Assembly: GCA_002391425.1 (NCBI GenBank)
Contig: DGEZ01000155.1
Span: 1-38,429, forward strand
DNA: 38,429 nt
DNA from: Micrococcales bacterium UBA3913
GTDB lineage: Bacteria; Actinomycetota; Actinomycetes; Actinomycetales; Microbacteriaceae
Reading direction: 5' to 3'
A program made the translations under genes and the position numbers. Below the pieces are notes generated by a model. That model searched no databases. It was not told the origin of the DNA and saw only the letters and a list, made by a program, of their open reading frames with translations. Shown one piece after another: positions 16,519 to 25,114 of the stretch. The number at the start of each line of letters is the position of its first letter. Position 1 is the stretch's first letter.

Positions 16519-17253
16519 ATGACCACCGACTCGATTCACGCACTTCGGACCTTGCTCTCCGCCGCGAACACCATCGCCTTCTTCGGCGGCGCCGGGGTCT
16601 CCACGGAGTCCGGGATTCCAGACTTTCGGAGCGCGGACGGCCTGTACAGCAAGAGCTTCGGGTCCGTCAGTCCCGAGCAGATCCTGTCGCACAGCTTCTT
16701 CGTCAGCCATCCTGAGGAGTTCTACTCCTACTACCGCACCCACCTCATCCACCCGAAAGCTCGTCCGAACCCGGCGCACAGGACACTCGCACACTGGGAA
16801 CGCATCGGCCTGCTCAGCGGAGTGGTGACTCAGAACATCGACGGGCTGCACACAGCAGCCGGGTCCCGTCGCGTCGCGGAACTGCACGGCAGCATCCACC
16901 GAAACCACTGCCAAGACTGCGGACAGGCCTACGGGCTGGATGTTGTATACCAGAGCAGGAATGTGCCGACCTGCCCAGGATGCGGGGGCGTGATCAAGCC
17001 CGATGTCGTGCTCTACGAAGAGCCCCTGCCAGACGAACCCCTCATCGACGCCGCCCAGTGGATAGCGCGAGCCGACACCCTCATCATCGCGGGCACCTCA
17101 CTGAGCGTCTACCCAGCCGCCGGGTTGGTCAGCTGGTTCACCGGGAACACGCTCATCATCATCAACCGGGATATAACGCCCAGCGACGACGCCGCCAGTC
17201 TGGTTGTCCATGAACCCGTCGGGAAAGTCCTCGGCGCACTACGCGACCTCTGA
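16519..17253 (+). CDS. Sir2 family NAD-dependent protein deacylase
   Basis: A 244-residue cytoplasmic sirtuin that removes acyl groups from lysines using NAD+. It has the NAD loop GAGVSTESGIPDFRS, TQNIDGLH, the catalytic His in ELHGS, and a four-Cys zinc site (CQDC and CPGC). The late NAD motif GTSLSVYPAAG follows. In the acyl pocket the segment FYSYYRTHL lacks the Arg that desuccinylases of the CobB/SIRT5 type carry in YxxR, so plain deacetylase activity is more likely. The frame is open 19 codons upstream. ATG 16519 is chosen because family members start there and TATCGT sits 8 bases before it. It shares its upstream gap, with a HAIR-like site, with hsp20. Confidence 0.9.
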   Translation: MTTDSIHALRTLLSAANTIAFFGGAGVSTESGIPDFRSADGLYSKSFGSVSPEQILSHSFFVSHPEEFYSYYRTHLIHPKARPNPAHRTLAHWERIGLLSGVVTQNIDGLHTAAGSRRVAELHGSIHRNHCQDCGQAYGLDVVYQSRNVPTCPGCGGVIKPDVVLYEEPLPDEPLIDAAQWIARADTLIIAGTSLSVYPAAGLVSWFTGNTLIIINRDITPSDDAASLVVHEPVGKVLGALRDL

Positions 17254-17268
17254 AGCGGCCATCGCCCC

Positions 17269-17300
17269 CCTCCTGGGAGCGGTCCCGTGCCACCAGGAGG
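17269..17300. terminator. Terminator-like inverted repeat between sirtuin and stress-protein genes
   Basis: CCTCCTGG (17269-17276) and CCAGGAGG (17293-17300), an 8-bp stem with a 16-base loop, in the 56-base gap between two convergent genes. No T-run is present. Confidence 0.35.
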
Positions 17301-17309
17301 AGTCCGAAC

Positions 17310-18218
17310 TCACTGCTCCGGCTCGTCCAGCGCATCCTCGGGAACAGCGACAGCACGCACAATCAACGTCGGAGCAGTCAGGTTATTCAGCACGCCATGA
17401 CTGACTGACCCGAGAAGGAGCCGACCGACACCTTTCAGGCCGCGGTTACCCACCACCACGAGGCGGGCCTTCTTGCCGTAGTCCACCAACGCGGAAACCG
17501 GGCTTCCCTGCACTGCCACGCCAGAGATCTTCACCCCCGGGTGTTTGGCCGCAACCTCATCGACCGTCTCCTGCACGAACTCCTTCGCATCCGCCTCCAC
17601 ACGATCGAGGATCTCCGGGCTCCACACGTATTGCACGCTCGGAGACACCGGCAGGGACCACGCATACACGACGGTCAATTCATCCCCGCCAGACAGGGCC
17701 TCCGCGATCGCGCGATCCAGCGCCACCCCAGAGACCTTCTCCTGGTCCACTCCGACAACGACGCCCGAGCGCGCCGACACGTCGAACTCGGGAATAACGC
17801 ACACCGGGACCGGAGACACCGCGGCCAGCTTGATGCCCTTGGTCCCCGCCAGCACACCCTGGAGTTTGCTGCCCTTGTGCGTGCCCACGACGAGAAGCTC
17901 CGCCTTCGCGGCATATTTCGCCAGTTCTCGCACCGGGAACCCGACGAGAATATGCCAGGTGAGGACAACCGAGGGGTACTTTCCGGCAACCTGAGACACC
18001 GCCCGGCGTAGCACGTCCTCGGCCGCATTGTGCGCTTCGTCCAGGAAAACCGGCTCGCGGGAGAACGCAGACATGTCGATGACGTAGACGAGATCGACTT
18101 CCGCGCCGACAAGAGCTGCACGCTCCACAGCCCACGCGACCGCCGCCTCACTAGGTCCGGAGCCGTCCACCCCCACGACGATTCTGCCTGTCATCGTTGA
18201 CTTCAGTTCCTGTTCCAT
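17310..18218 (-). CDS. Universal stress protein, tandem UspA domains
   Basis: A 302-residue protein of two UspA folds, about residues 10-145 and 155-292. Each begins with a strand ending in Asp (IVVGVDGSGPSE and VVVGVDQEKVSG). The second domain has an intact ATP-binding motif G-2x-G-9x-G-S (GNRGLKGVGRLLLGS). In the first domain the matching stretch (GTHKGSKLQGVLAGT) is shifted and lacks the second Gly, so ATP binding there is doubtful. Such proteins act as cytoplasmic stress or energy sensors. The frame is open 77 codons further upstream, but AGAGGG five bases before ATG 18218 and the domain start fix the beginning. It is divergent from the PfkB kinase gene. Confidence 0.92.
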   Translation of the reverse strand: MEQELKSTMTGRIVVGVDGSGPSEAAVAWAVERAALVGAEVDLVYVIDMSAFSREPVFLDEAHNAAEDVLRRAVSQVAGKYPSVVLTWHILVGFPVRELAKYAAKAELLVVGTHKGSKLQGVLAGTKGIKLAAVSPVPVCVIPEFDVSARSGVVVGVDQEKVSGVALDRAIAEALSGGDELTVVYAWSLPVSPSVQYVWSPEILDRVEADAKEFVQETVDEVAAKHPGVKISGVAVQGSPVSALVDYGKKARLVVVGNRGLKGVGRLLLGSVSHGVLNNLTAPTLIVRAVAVPEDALDEPEQ

Positions 18219-18348
18219 GGTGGCCCTCTTCTCCAGCCCGTGACCTATATGTCCAGGATATCGATGTCGCCGCACAACCGTAAGGCCCATAGGATGGCTT
18301 CGAAGCTCACCAGAGTCAACGCCACCTCGGAGGAGAGAAAGGCACCCG

Positions 18349-19197
18349 GTGACGGACCGTATGAAAACGCAGAAACGGGATACCGCGGTCCATGTTGTCA
18401 TTCTCGGGCACGTATGCATTGACCACATCACCCGGGACGGCCATTCCACAACCGCACCCGGGTCCCCCGCCTACTTCATCGCTCGCACTCTGACGAACGC
18501 GCACGTCACCGTCATCGCGCCACACGGACACGATTTTGACGCACTCCCGCACCACCTGCAGTTCGCGACTCCCACACGAGGAGAGCACACGCTGTCCTTC
18601 GACAACACAATCCATGCGCACGAACGTACCCAGAGTGTGCACGAACTCGAGTCAGCCACGCCCCAGCCCCTCACCCGCCCAGAGCGGCGGGCCCTCGCGA
18701 ATGCGGACATCGTGATCCTCACCCCCCTAGTCAATCGTCTGCCAGCTGACTACGTCACCACTGCCCTGAATGCGGCTCGCCCGGACACACTCGTGGCCCT
18801 GCTCCCGCAGGGGTACCTACGCCAGGTCGGCCCCGACGGTGCCGTAACCCAGACGTTGAGCACGCAGCTATTGCCGGTAGCCGCCGAATGCGCGCTGATC
18901 GTCTTTTCTGATGAAGACTCCCCGGACCCCGAGGTGCTCGCCTGGTGGCTCACCGAGCTCCCCCACCGGCCACGCGTGATCGTCACCTGCGCCGACCAGC
19001 CCGCCCTCGGCATAGAGGATCTGGAGACAATCACAGTTCCCACCCGACCGATACCACCCGAGCGCATCCAGTCGCCCGTCGGCGCCGGTGATGTCTTCGC
19101 CGCCCACTGTGCGCTCGCCATGCACGCAGGGGAGTCCTTCGACGAGGTGATTCGCGCCGGGCACGTCGCCGCCGCACAACACCTCATTCACGGATGA
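18349..19197 (+). CDS. PfkB family carbohydrate/nucleoside kinase
   Basis: A 282-residue cytoplasmic kinase of the ribokinase fold. The opening strand VVILGHVCIDHI and the C-terminal signature SPVGAGDVFAAHCALAM, with the catalytic Asp in GAGD, identify the family. The N-terminal di-Gly motif is altered to PGSPAYF, as in several divergent members, and the lid region is short. The sugar or nucleoside substrate cannot be inferred. The start GTG 18349 has AAAGG six bases upstream. ATG 18361 in the same frame is an alternative. Divergent from the universal stress protein gene over a 130-base gap and followed by the Lys/Ala-rich gene 115 bases later, so it is likely monocistronic. Confidence 0.85.
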   Translation: MTDRMKTQKRDTAVHVVILGHVCIDHITRDGHSTTAPGSPAYFIARTLTNAHVTVIAPHGHDFDALPHHLQFATPTRGEHTLSFDNTIHAHERTQSVHELESATPQPLTRPERRALANADIVILTPLVNRLPADYVTTALNAARPDTLVALLPQGYLRQVGPDGAVTQTLSTQLLPVAAECALIVFSDEDSPDPEVLAWWLTELPHRPRVIVTCADQPALGIEDLETITVPTRPIPPERIQSPVGAGDVFAAHCALAMHAGESFDEVIRAGHVAAAQHLIHG

Positions 19198-19312
19198 GCA
19201 TATGTGCGGAGGACAAGCGGACACCCTGCCCGACATTGTGACGTAAACATCGCCCATCTCCACGCGCGCCCGCTACGCTCGAATCACGAGAGGCCCCGAA
19301 AGGACACAGATC

Positions 19313-19756
19313 ATGAGCACGAGGAAAAAGGCCAAGAAAGCCGCGAAAAAAGCACTGGCAGAGGCAAAGAAGGCTCTGCGCAAGGCCCAGGCCGCCGTCA
19401 AGAAGGCCGGGTCCCGCTCGGCGCGGGCACGACTCGATGCGCTCGGCGCAGAAATTGCCGAATTCAGCGCGAAAGTCGCCGATGACGTCAAGGATGCTGG
19501 CAAGAAAGTGGAAGACACCGTCGATGCCGCCGTTCGGGAAGCGCAGACCGCCGAACCCGAGCCCGCCACGCCGATCGTCACCGCGGAGCCTCCGGCCCAG
19601 ACCGAGACCGACTCCGCAGACACGGAGGGCGCTGTCGACCTCAGCACACAGACTGTCGCACAGCTGAAGGCCCTCGCCAAGGAGGCAGGCCTGTCCGGGT
19701 ACTCCCGGCTCACCAAGGCCGAGCTCGTCGAGCTCCTCTCCACGCCGAAGGCGTAG
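19313..19756 (+). CDS. Lys/Ala-rich protein with C-terminal Rho-N-like domain
   Basis: A 147-residue protein in three parts. Residues 1-40 are very rich in Lys and Ala in a histone-H1-like pattern (KKAKKAAKKALAEAKKALRK) and likely form a basic helix. Residues 41-108 are an acidic linker rich in Ala, Glu, Pro and Thr. Residues about 109-143 (ending LSGYSRLTKAELVELL) match the SAP-like Rho termination factor N-terminal fold, a nucleic-acid-binding module. AAAGGA lies eight bases before ATG 19313. Both ends are likely to bind DNA or RNA, so a nucleoid or RNA-associated role is plausible, but no function is known. It converges with the M18 gene. Confidence 0.8.
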   Translation: MSTRKKAKKAAKKALAEAKKALRKAQAAVKKAGSRSARARLDALGAEIAEFSAKVADDVKDAGKKVEDTVDAAVREAQTAEPEPATPIVTAEPPAQTETDSADTEGAVDLSTQTVAQLKALAKEAGLSGYSRLTKAELVELLSTPKA

Positions 19757-19807
19757 CGACACGGCCCGAACGTCGTCCGGGTCAGTTCAGGAAACTGGTG
19801 GAAGCGG

Positions 19808-21100
19808 TTACGCGGATTCGAGGAAGCTCCCCGCCACCGCAGCCAACCCCGCAAGATCGGCACAGTGCACTAATTCACGCGCCGAGTGCATCGAGAGGAC
19901 GCCCGCGCCCACATCCACCGTGCGCACCCCGAGACGCGTCGAGATGATCGGCCCGATGGTCGAGCCACACGGGACGTCGTTGTTCGACACGAAGCGCTGC
20001 ACGGGCACCCCGGCGCGGGCTGCCGCGCGCATCCACAGCGCCTCCCCCCACCCGTCGGTGGTGTACCGCTGATTCGCATTCACCTTGATCAACGGGCCGC
20101 CACCGGGCACCGGGTGGATGCGCGGATCGTGACGCGCGCTGTAGTTGGGGTGCACCAGGTGCCCCACATCCATCGACACGAGCACCGAGGCGTCCCGCGA
20201 GCGCAGCAGCTCCTCCCTCCGAGCACCCAGGGATTCAGAGACACGGTCCCAGACGTCCTCGAGGAGAGATCCACCCGCCCCGGACCGCGAGTGCGACCCG
20301 ACTTCCTCGTGATCGAAAGCGACGGCTGCCTGGATCACGTCCGCGGGCCCGGCGTTCACCAGTGCGCTTGCCGCGGCAAAGGTGGACACGAGGTTATCCA
20401 GCCGTGGCGAGGCCAGCAGGTCGTCGCCCACACCCAGGCGCTGGGGAGGCTGGGTGTCGACGGCGAAGATGTCACCGGCGACGACCTCCTCCGGGAGGAT
20501 CCCCGCCGCATCCGCGAGTACGTCACGCAGGCCGACTTCGCTGCCCGCGGTGCCCACAATCGGTTGCAGGTGCGCCTCACGGTCCGGAGAGAAGCTGTCA
20601 TTGACGGAACGGTCCAGGTGCACCGCGAGGTGGGGGACCCGGGCGACTGGACCCGAACGGCTGAGCAGGATGCGCCCGTCACCGGTCACCAGGCGACCCG
20701 CGAACTCGAGATCGCGGTCGAACCAGGACGACAGGATCGGACCTCCGTACACCTCGACCGGAATCTGCGCCCATCCCTCTGCATCACGCTGCCCAAATAG
20801 GTCCTTCACCCGTAAGGAGGGGGAGTCCGTGTGCGCGCCCAGGATGCGCCACGGCGTCACCGCAGTCGGCGCCGTCGGCATCACCCAGGCGATAACAGAC
20901 CCATCGCGAACAACGACGTACTTGCCCCCGGGAACGCACTCCCAGGGCTCTGACTCCGCCAGGCGCGCAAAACCACGCTCGCCGAAGGCCGCAGCCAGTT
21001 GCTCGGCCGCGTGAAACGCGGTCGGCGCAGAGACGACGAAATCGCGAAACGCGTCGACATACGCATCCACCTCACTTGCCCGAGGAACCGTCACTGTCAT
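19808..21100 (-). CDS. M18 family aminopeptidase
   Basis: A 430-residue zinc aminopeptidase that trims N-terminal residues, acidic ones in the best-studied members (aspartyl aminopeptidase). The two-metal site is complete: H90 (GAHTDSPSLRVK), bridging D235 (SPRLDN), catalytic E265 with E266 (DHEEVGSHS), D311 (MDVGH) and H405 (SMHSARELVH). The frame is open 51 codons upstream, but AAGGAG eight bases before ATG 21100 and family length fix the start. It faces the Lys/Ala-rich gene at its 3' end and is divergent from the HAD gene. The family usually forms a large cytoplasmic dodecamer. Substrate preference is not readable here. Confidence 0.93.
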   Translation of the reverse strand: MTVTVPRASEVDAYVDAFRDFVVSAPTAFHAAEQLAAAFGERGFARLAESEPWECVPGGKYVVVRDGSVIAWVMPTAPTAVTPWRILGAHTDSPSLRVKDLFGQRDAEGWAQIPVEVYGGPILSSWFDRDLEFAGRLVTGDGRILLSRSGPVARVPHLAVHLDRSVNDSFSPDREAHLQPIVGTAGSEVGLRDVLADAAGILPEEVVAGDIFAVDTQPPQRLGVGDDLLASPRLDNLVSTFAAASALVNAGPADVIQAAVAFDHEEVGSHSRSGAGGSLLEDVWDRVSESLGARREELLRSRDASVLVSMDVGHLVHPNYSARHDPRIHPVPGGGPLIKVNANQRYTTDGWGEALWMRAAARAGVPVQRFVSNNDVPCGSTIGPIISTRLGVRTVDVGAGVLSMHSARELVHCADLAGLAAVAGSFLESA

Positions 21101-21272
21101 CGTTCGCACTCCTTCCACCGGGCTCCATCCTAACGATGCCGGCCCTGTCCGCCCGGGCGCGAACCCGGGAACCGGGTGCGCCGACGCACCCCCTCCCAGC
21201 GTCGACGCATGCCGTGGAACAGGCACGGACTTTTTGTGCGCGGTGCAGCACACACACGACGGAGAAGTCCCC

Positions 21273-21278
21273 TATCGT
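21273..21278 (+). promoter_or_regulatory. Leaderless -10 element for the HAD gene
   Basis: TATCGT, seven bases before ATG 21286, with no clear ribosome site between (the intervening bases are TAGAAGC). Confidence 0.4.
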
Positions 21279-21285
21279 TAGAAGC

Positions 21286-22008
21286 ATGACTGCTTTGCGT
21301 CCGCTGGACAGCTACGACGGTTTCGTCTTCGACCTCGATGGAGTGCTCACCCCTACCGCGATTGTGCACGAGCACGCTTGGGGAGCGCTGTTCCGTGCCT
21401 ATTTCACCGAGCACCATGTCACCCCCGAGTACACGGACGCGGACTACTACGCGCACCTGGACGGCCGACCCCGCTACGACGCGGTCGCCAGCCTGCTCGA
21501 GTCGCGGGGCATCCAACTACCCTGGGGGAGCCCGGAGGATGCCCCGGAGATGGACACCGTGTGCGGGCTGGGCAACCGCAAGAACGTTGTGTTCGCGGAC
21601 ACCCTGAAGCGAGATGGGGTCACCCCGTACCCGGGCTCGGTCGCGCTGCTGGACTGGCTGGGGGCACATGGGGTGCGCGTGGCGGTTGCATCCAGTTCGC
21701 GTAACGCGCGTCCCGTACTGGCGGCCGCAGGCCTGGACAACCGCTTCAGCACCGTGGTCGACGGCGTGGTGTCCGCACGCGAGCACCTGGCCGGGAAACC
21801 CGCCCCGGACATCTTCGTGCGAGCTGCACAGCTCGAGGGCATGGACCCGGCCCGCAGCGTCGTCGTCGAAGACGCCATCTCAGGCGTGGCCGCCGGCCAC
21901 AACGGGGGCTTCACCGTCGTCGGCGTGGATCGTGGCGCGGGCGCCGAGGCGCTGAGCGCTGCCGGGGCAGATGTCGTCGTGTCCGACCTTGCGGAACTCC
22001 TGTCCTAA
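21286..22008 (+). CDS. HAD hydrolase, probable beta-phosphoglucomutase
   Basis: A 240-residue HAD-superfamily enzyme. The nucleophile motif is FDLDGVLT (D16, D18), motif II is ASSS (135-138), motif III is K171 in HLAGKPAPD, and motif IV is VVVEDAISG (E195, D196). The cap motif HLDGRPRYDAVASLL fits beta-phosphoglucomutase, which interconverts beta-glucose 1-phosphate and glucose 6-phosphate. The GH65 phosphorylase gene begins 34 bases later, and such a phosphorylase releases beta-glucose 1-phosphate, so the pair forms a pathway. The arrangement resembles the mycobacterial Rv3400-Rv3401 pair. The frame is open 70 codons upstream, but ATG 21286 matches family length and has a -10 hexamer seven bases before it. 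Confidence 0.87.
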   Translation: MTALRPLDSYDGFVFDLDGVLTPTAIVHEHAWGALFRAYFTEHHVTPEYTDADYYAHLDGRPRYDAVASLLESRGIQLPWGSPEDAPEMDTVCGLGNRKNVVFADTLKRDGVTPYPGSVALLDWLGAHGVRVAVASSSRNARPVLAAAGLDNRFSTVVDGVVSAREHLAGKPAPDIFVRAAQLEGMDPARSVVVEDAISGVAAGHNGGFTVVGVDRGAGAEALSAAGADVVVSDLAELLS

Positions 22009-22042
22009 AAAACTCACCTGTCAGACGTGGAGGCGTCACCCT

Positions 22043-24523
22043 ATGATCAATCGCCGTCAATATCCCGTGGACCCGTGGCGCCTGGTCGAGGCCGAGTACA
22101 CCTCGGAGAACCTGGGCAAGTCCGAAACGTTCTTCTCCCTGAGTAACGGTTATCTGGGACTGCGCGGGAATAACTCCGAGGGGCGCGACAGCGTCGAACA
22201 CGGCACATTCGTGAACGGGTTCCACGAGACCTGGCGGATCCACCATGCCGAAACCGCCTACGGTTTTGCAGAGATTGGCCAGACGATCATCAACGCACCC
22301 GACGCGAAGGTGATCCGCCTGTACGTGGACGATGAGCCGCTGTCCATGGAGAACGCGGACTTCCGCGAGTATGAGCGCAGTCTCGACTTCCGAGATGGCG
22401 TGCTGCGGCGCCACCTCATCTGGCAGACCCCCTCGGGCAAGCGCGTGCGCATCGACACCGAGCGCATTGTCTCCTTTACGGAGCGTCACCTGGCGGTGAT
22501 GCGCTACCGCGTGGAGCTTCTCGACGCGGATGCCCCCGTCGCCCTGTCCTGTCAGGTCATCAACCGTCAGGATGGCCACGACGAGTACGGCCGCCAGCGC
22601 GGCGGCGCCGCATTCGATCCGCGCAAAGCCGAGACCATATCCGGACGCGTACTCGACCCGGGCGAGTATTGGCAGCTCGGCTCGCGTAGCGTGCTGAGCT
22701 ATCGCGCCCACGATTCGGGCATGACCCTCGCCGTCGCCGTCGATCACGTCATCGACACCGAGTGCGAATACACCGAGCACACCCTGATCGAGCCGGACAT
22801 CGCCAAGAACGTGTTCCGCGTTCAGGGCCGGCGCGGAGTGCCCATCACGATCACCAAGACGATCGCCTACCACACCTCACGGGGAGTCCCCACGCGCGAG
22901 CTGATCGACCGTTGCCGACGCACCCTGGACCGCATCGCGGCCGAAGGCGTCGATGTGCAGCTGCAGCGCCAACGGTGCTGGCTGGACGAGTTCTGGACGC
23001 GCTCCGATGTCATCGTAGAGGGCCACCCCGACGTGCAGCAGGCGGTGCGCTGGAACCTCTTCCAGCTCATCCAGGCCTCCGCCCGCGCCGACGGCCTGGG
23101 GATCCCGGCGAAGGGTCTCACCGGCAGCGGGTACAGCGGGCACTACTTCTGGGACACCGAGATCTATGTCCTCCCCTTCCTGACGTACACGAACCCGCTG
23201 TTTGCGCGAAACGCCCTGACCATGCGCTACCGGATGCTACCGAACGCCCGCCAGCGCGCGCTGGAGCTGAACGAACACGGCGCTCTGTTCCCGTGGCGCA
23301 CTATCAACGGCCTGGAGGCCTCCGCCTACTACGCGGCAGGGACGGCGCAGTACCACATCGACGCCGACGTCACCTATGCAATCGCCAAGTATGTCTCTGC
23401 GACCGGTGACTTCGACTTCCTCGCCCGGCAGGGTGCCGAGATCGTAGTCGAGACCGCCCGCATGTGGGTCACCCTCGGTTTCTGGCGCGACGATGATACC
23501 TTCCACATCCATGGGGTGACCGGCCCCGACGAATACACCGCCGTCGTGAACGACAACCTGTTTACGAATGTGATGGCCCGGTTCAACCTGCGCTACGCGG
23601 CCACGATCATGCGCCAGCTGGAACGCGAACTCCCCGAGGAGTTTGCGGCCCTGGCCGACCGTCTGCGCGTCAGTGGCGAGGAAATCACTGGGTGGGACAC
23701 CGTTGCCGACGCGATTGCCGTCCCCTTCAACGACAACCTCGGGATCCACCCTCAGGACGCCCACTTCCTGGAGCGGGAGGTGTGGGATCTCCCGCACACC
23801 CCCAGCGATCAGCGTCCGCTTCTGCTGCACTTCCACCCGTTGGTGATCTACCGTTTCCAGGTCCTCAAGCAAACCGATATCGTGCTGGCGCTGTTCTTGC
23901 TCGGCGACGAGTTTGCCGCGGACCAGAAGAAGGCGGACTTCGACTACTACGACCCGCTGACGACGGGAGACTCCACGCTATCCTCGGTGGTGCAGTGCAT
24001 CATGGCAGCCGAGGTCGGCTACCAGGGTCTCGCCCTGGAGTACTTCAATCACTCACTGTACGTGGACCTGGCAGACCTGCATCACAACAGTTCGGACGGC
24101 GTGCACGTGGCGTCCACGGGCGGGGTGTGGAGCGCCCTTGTCTGCGGCTTCGGCGGGATGCGCGATTACAAGGGCCAGCTCTCGTTCGACCCGCGCCTGC
24201 CGCTGACCTGGCCCCGACTGACGTTCCACCTGACCTGGCATTGCATGCCTCTGACCGTATCCGTCACGCGGGAGGACCTCACCGTCACGGCTGCCGAGTC
24301 TGACGCGCCAGACGTCGAATTCAGTGTGCGGGGGGTGGCCTACCGGCTCGCATCCGGCCAGAGCGTGACCGTGCCGTTGGACGGCCAGGGGCCAAGCCTC
24401 CCCGGCAAACCGACGCTCCGGGCACTGCGCGGGAACAGACGAGACGATGGCACCCTCATCACGGCGTCTGTCCCCACGATCACGGCAGAGATCCCGATCA
24501 TCTCCGAGAACGACCTACCGTAG
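22043..24523 (+). CDS. Glycoside hydrolase family 65 disaccharide phosphorylase
   Basis: An 826-residue cytoplasmic enzyme of family GH65, which uses phosphate to split alpha-linked disaccharides such as maltose, trehalose, kojibiose or nigerose. It has an N-terminal beta-sandwich (about 1-270), an (alpha/alpha)6 catalytic barrel (about 320-700) with the acid Glu E497 in GVTGPDEYTAVVNDN, and a C-terminal beta domain. The phosphate-binding segment reads DGVHVASTGGVWSALVCGFGG. The motif after the Glu (EYT rather than EYH) resembles actinobacterial members whose substrate is mostly unassigned. GTGGAGG nine bases before ATG 22043 is a strong ribosome site. No sugar transporter is adjacent, so the substrate may be internal, for example trehalose. 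Confidence 0.92.
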   Translation: MINRRQYPVDPWRLVEAEYTSENLGKSETFFSLSNGYLGLRGNNSEGRDSVEHGTFVNGFHETWRIHHAETAYGFAEIGQTIINAPDAKVIRLYVDDEPLSMENADFREYERSLDFRDGVLRRHLIWQTPSGKRVRIDTERIVSFTERHLAVMRYRVELLDADAPVALSCQVINRQDGHDEYGRQRGGAAFDPRKAETISGRVLDPGEYWQLGSRSVLSYRAHDSGMTLAVAVDHVIDTECEYTEHTLIEPDIAKNVFRVQGRRGVPITITKTIAYHTSRGVPTRELIDRCRRTLDRIAAEGVDVQLQRQRCWLDEFWTRSDVIVEGHPDVQQAVRWNLFQLIQASARADGLGIPAKGLTGSGYSGHYFWDTEIYVLPFLTYTNPLFARNALTMRYRMLPNARQRALELNEHGALFPWRTINGLEASAYYAAGTAQYHIDADVTYAIAKYVSATGDFDFLARQGAEIVVETARMWVTLGFWRDDDTFHIHGVTGPDEYTAVVNDNLFTNVMARFNLRYAATIMRQLERELPEEFAALADRLRVSGEEITGWDTVADAIAVPFNDNLGIHPQDAHFLEREVWDLPHTPSDQRPLLLHFHPLVIYRFQVLKQTDIVLALFLLGDEFAADQKKADFDYYDPLTTGDSTLSSVVQCIMAAEVGYQGLALEYFNHSLYVDLADLHHNSSDGVHVASTGGVWSALVCGFGGMRDYKGQLSFDPRLPLTWPRLTFHLTWHCMPLTVSVTREDLTVTAAESDAPDVEFSVRGVAYRLASGQSVTVPLDGQGPSLPGKPTLRALRGNRRDDGTLITASVPTITAEIPIISENDLP

Positions 24524-24545
24524 GGTTCGTCCCGTCACCTCGCCC

Positions 24546-24606
24546 GCACGAGTTCTCGCAGCTCTCGTGCATGGCGGACTCGGGCCCGTCCCGGGGTGCG
24601 CCCCGG
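24546..24606. terminator. Two stem-loops between GH65 and Nudix genes
   Basis: GCACGAG (24546-24552) pairs with CTCGTGC (24564-24570). CCGGGG (24591-24596) pairs with CCCCGG (24601-24606), the latter 2 bases after the Nudix stop. They lie between convergent genes. No T-run, so these are terminator candidates only. Confidence 0.35.
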
Positions 24607-24608
24607 CG

Positions 24609-25112
24609 TCACACGCGTCGGGGCGAGCGCCGACTGTCCAGCTCCGCCCGCCACTGCTGCCAGGATTCTGCGAACCCCGGGTGCAGGGGACGCTGCGTCA
24701 CCTCGTCCGCAGCAACCCATTCGAGGGCAACACTCTCCGCATCGGTGCAGCGCGCCTCAACCGGCGCCAGAGCGACGCCGAAGACGGTGGTGTAGGACCA
24801 GAAACCGAGATCGAGCGTGCGTTGGTCGAGAATCTGCACCTGGGAGCTGGGAACCCCGGCCTCCTCATGAGCCTCGCGCAGGGCGCCCGCCGCGGCATCC
24901 TCCCCCTCGTGCAGAGCACCGCCGGGAATTCCCCACGTCCCGCCGAAGTGGCTCCACCCGACACGCAACTGGAGGAGCACCCGCTCGAAACCAGCATCCG
25001 CCAGCAGCAACCCGGCTGCGCCGAATCGTCCCCAGAACCGACGCCCGTCAGGAGCGATCACCCAGTCATCCCCCGGGTCCCGCCTGAGGCGGCCCTTCCC
25101 CGCCGAGACCAT
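24609..25112 (-). CDS. Nudix hydrolase
   Basis: A 167-residue pyrophosphohydrolase. The full Nudix box is present at residues 65-87: G65, E71, R79, E80, E83, E84 and G86 fit GX5EX7REUXEEXGU. It acts on nucleoside diphosphates linked to another group; the substrate cannot be told from sequence. A tryptophan-rich stretch (VGWSHFGGTWGIPGG) leads into the box. The start ATG 25112 lies 2 bases after the gltA stop, so it is co-transcribed with citrate synthase and translationally coupled. No metabolic link between the two is evident. Confidence 0.9.
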   Translation of the reverse strand: MVSAGKGRLRRDPGDDWVIAPDGRRFWGRFGAAGLLLADAGFERVLLQLRVGWSHFGGTWGIPGGALHEGEDAAAGALREAHEEAGVPSSQVQILDQRTLDLGFWSYTTVFGVALAPVEARCTDAESVALEWVAADEVTQRPLHPGFAESWQQWRAELDSRRSPRRV

Positions 25113-25114
25113 CG

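Noticed and set aside
16519..17253. CobB/SIRT5-type desuccinylase
   Set aside because: The Arg of the YxxR acyl-pocket motif is replaced by Tyr, so I keep the general deacylase call.
18240..18262. DosR-type box ahead of the universal stress protein gene
   Set aside because: GTGACCTATATGTCC resembles it, but the spacing between GAC and GTC is 6 rather than 4, and the arms are not symmetric.
19757..19807. Terminator between the Lys/Ala-rich gene and the M18 gene
   Set aside because: Only short imperfect stems (for example CAGTT/AACTG) and no T-run.
21911..22873. Minus-strand open frame of about 320 codons inside the GH65 gene
   Set aside because: It lies wholly within conserved coding sequence, and has no ribosome site or recognisable domain.
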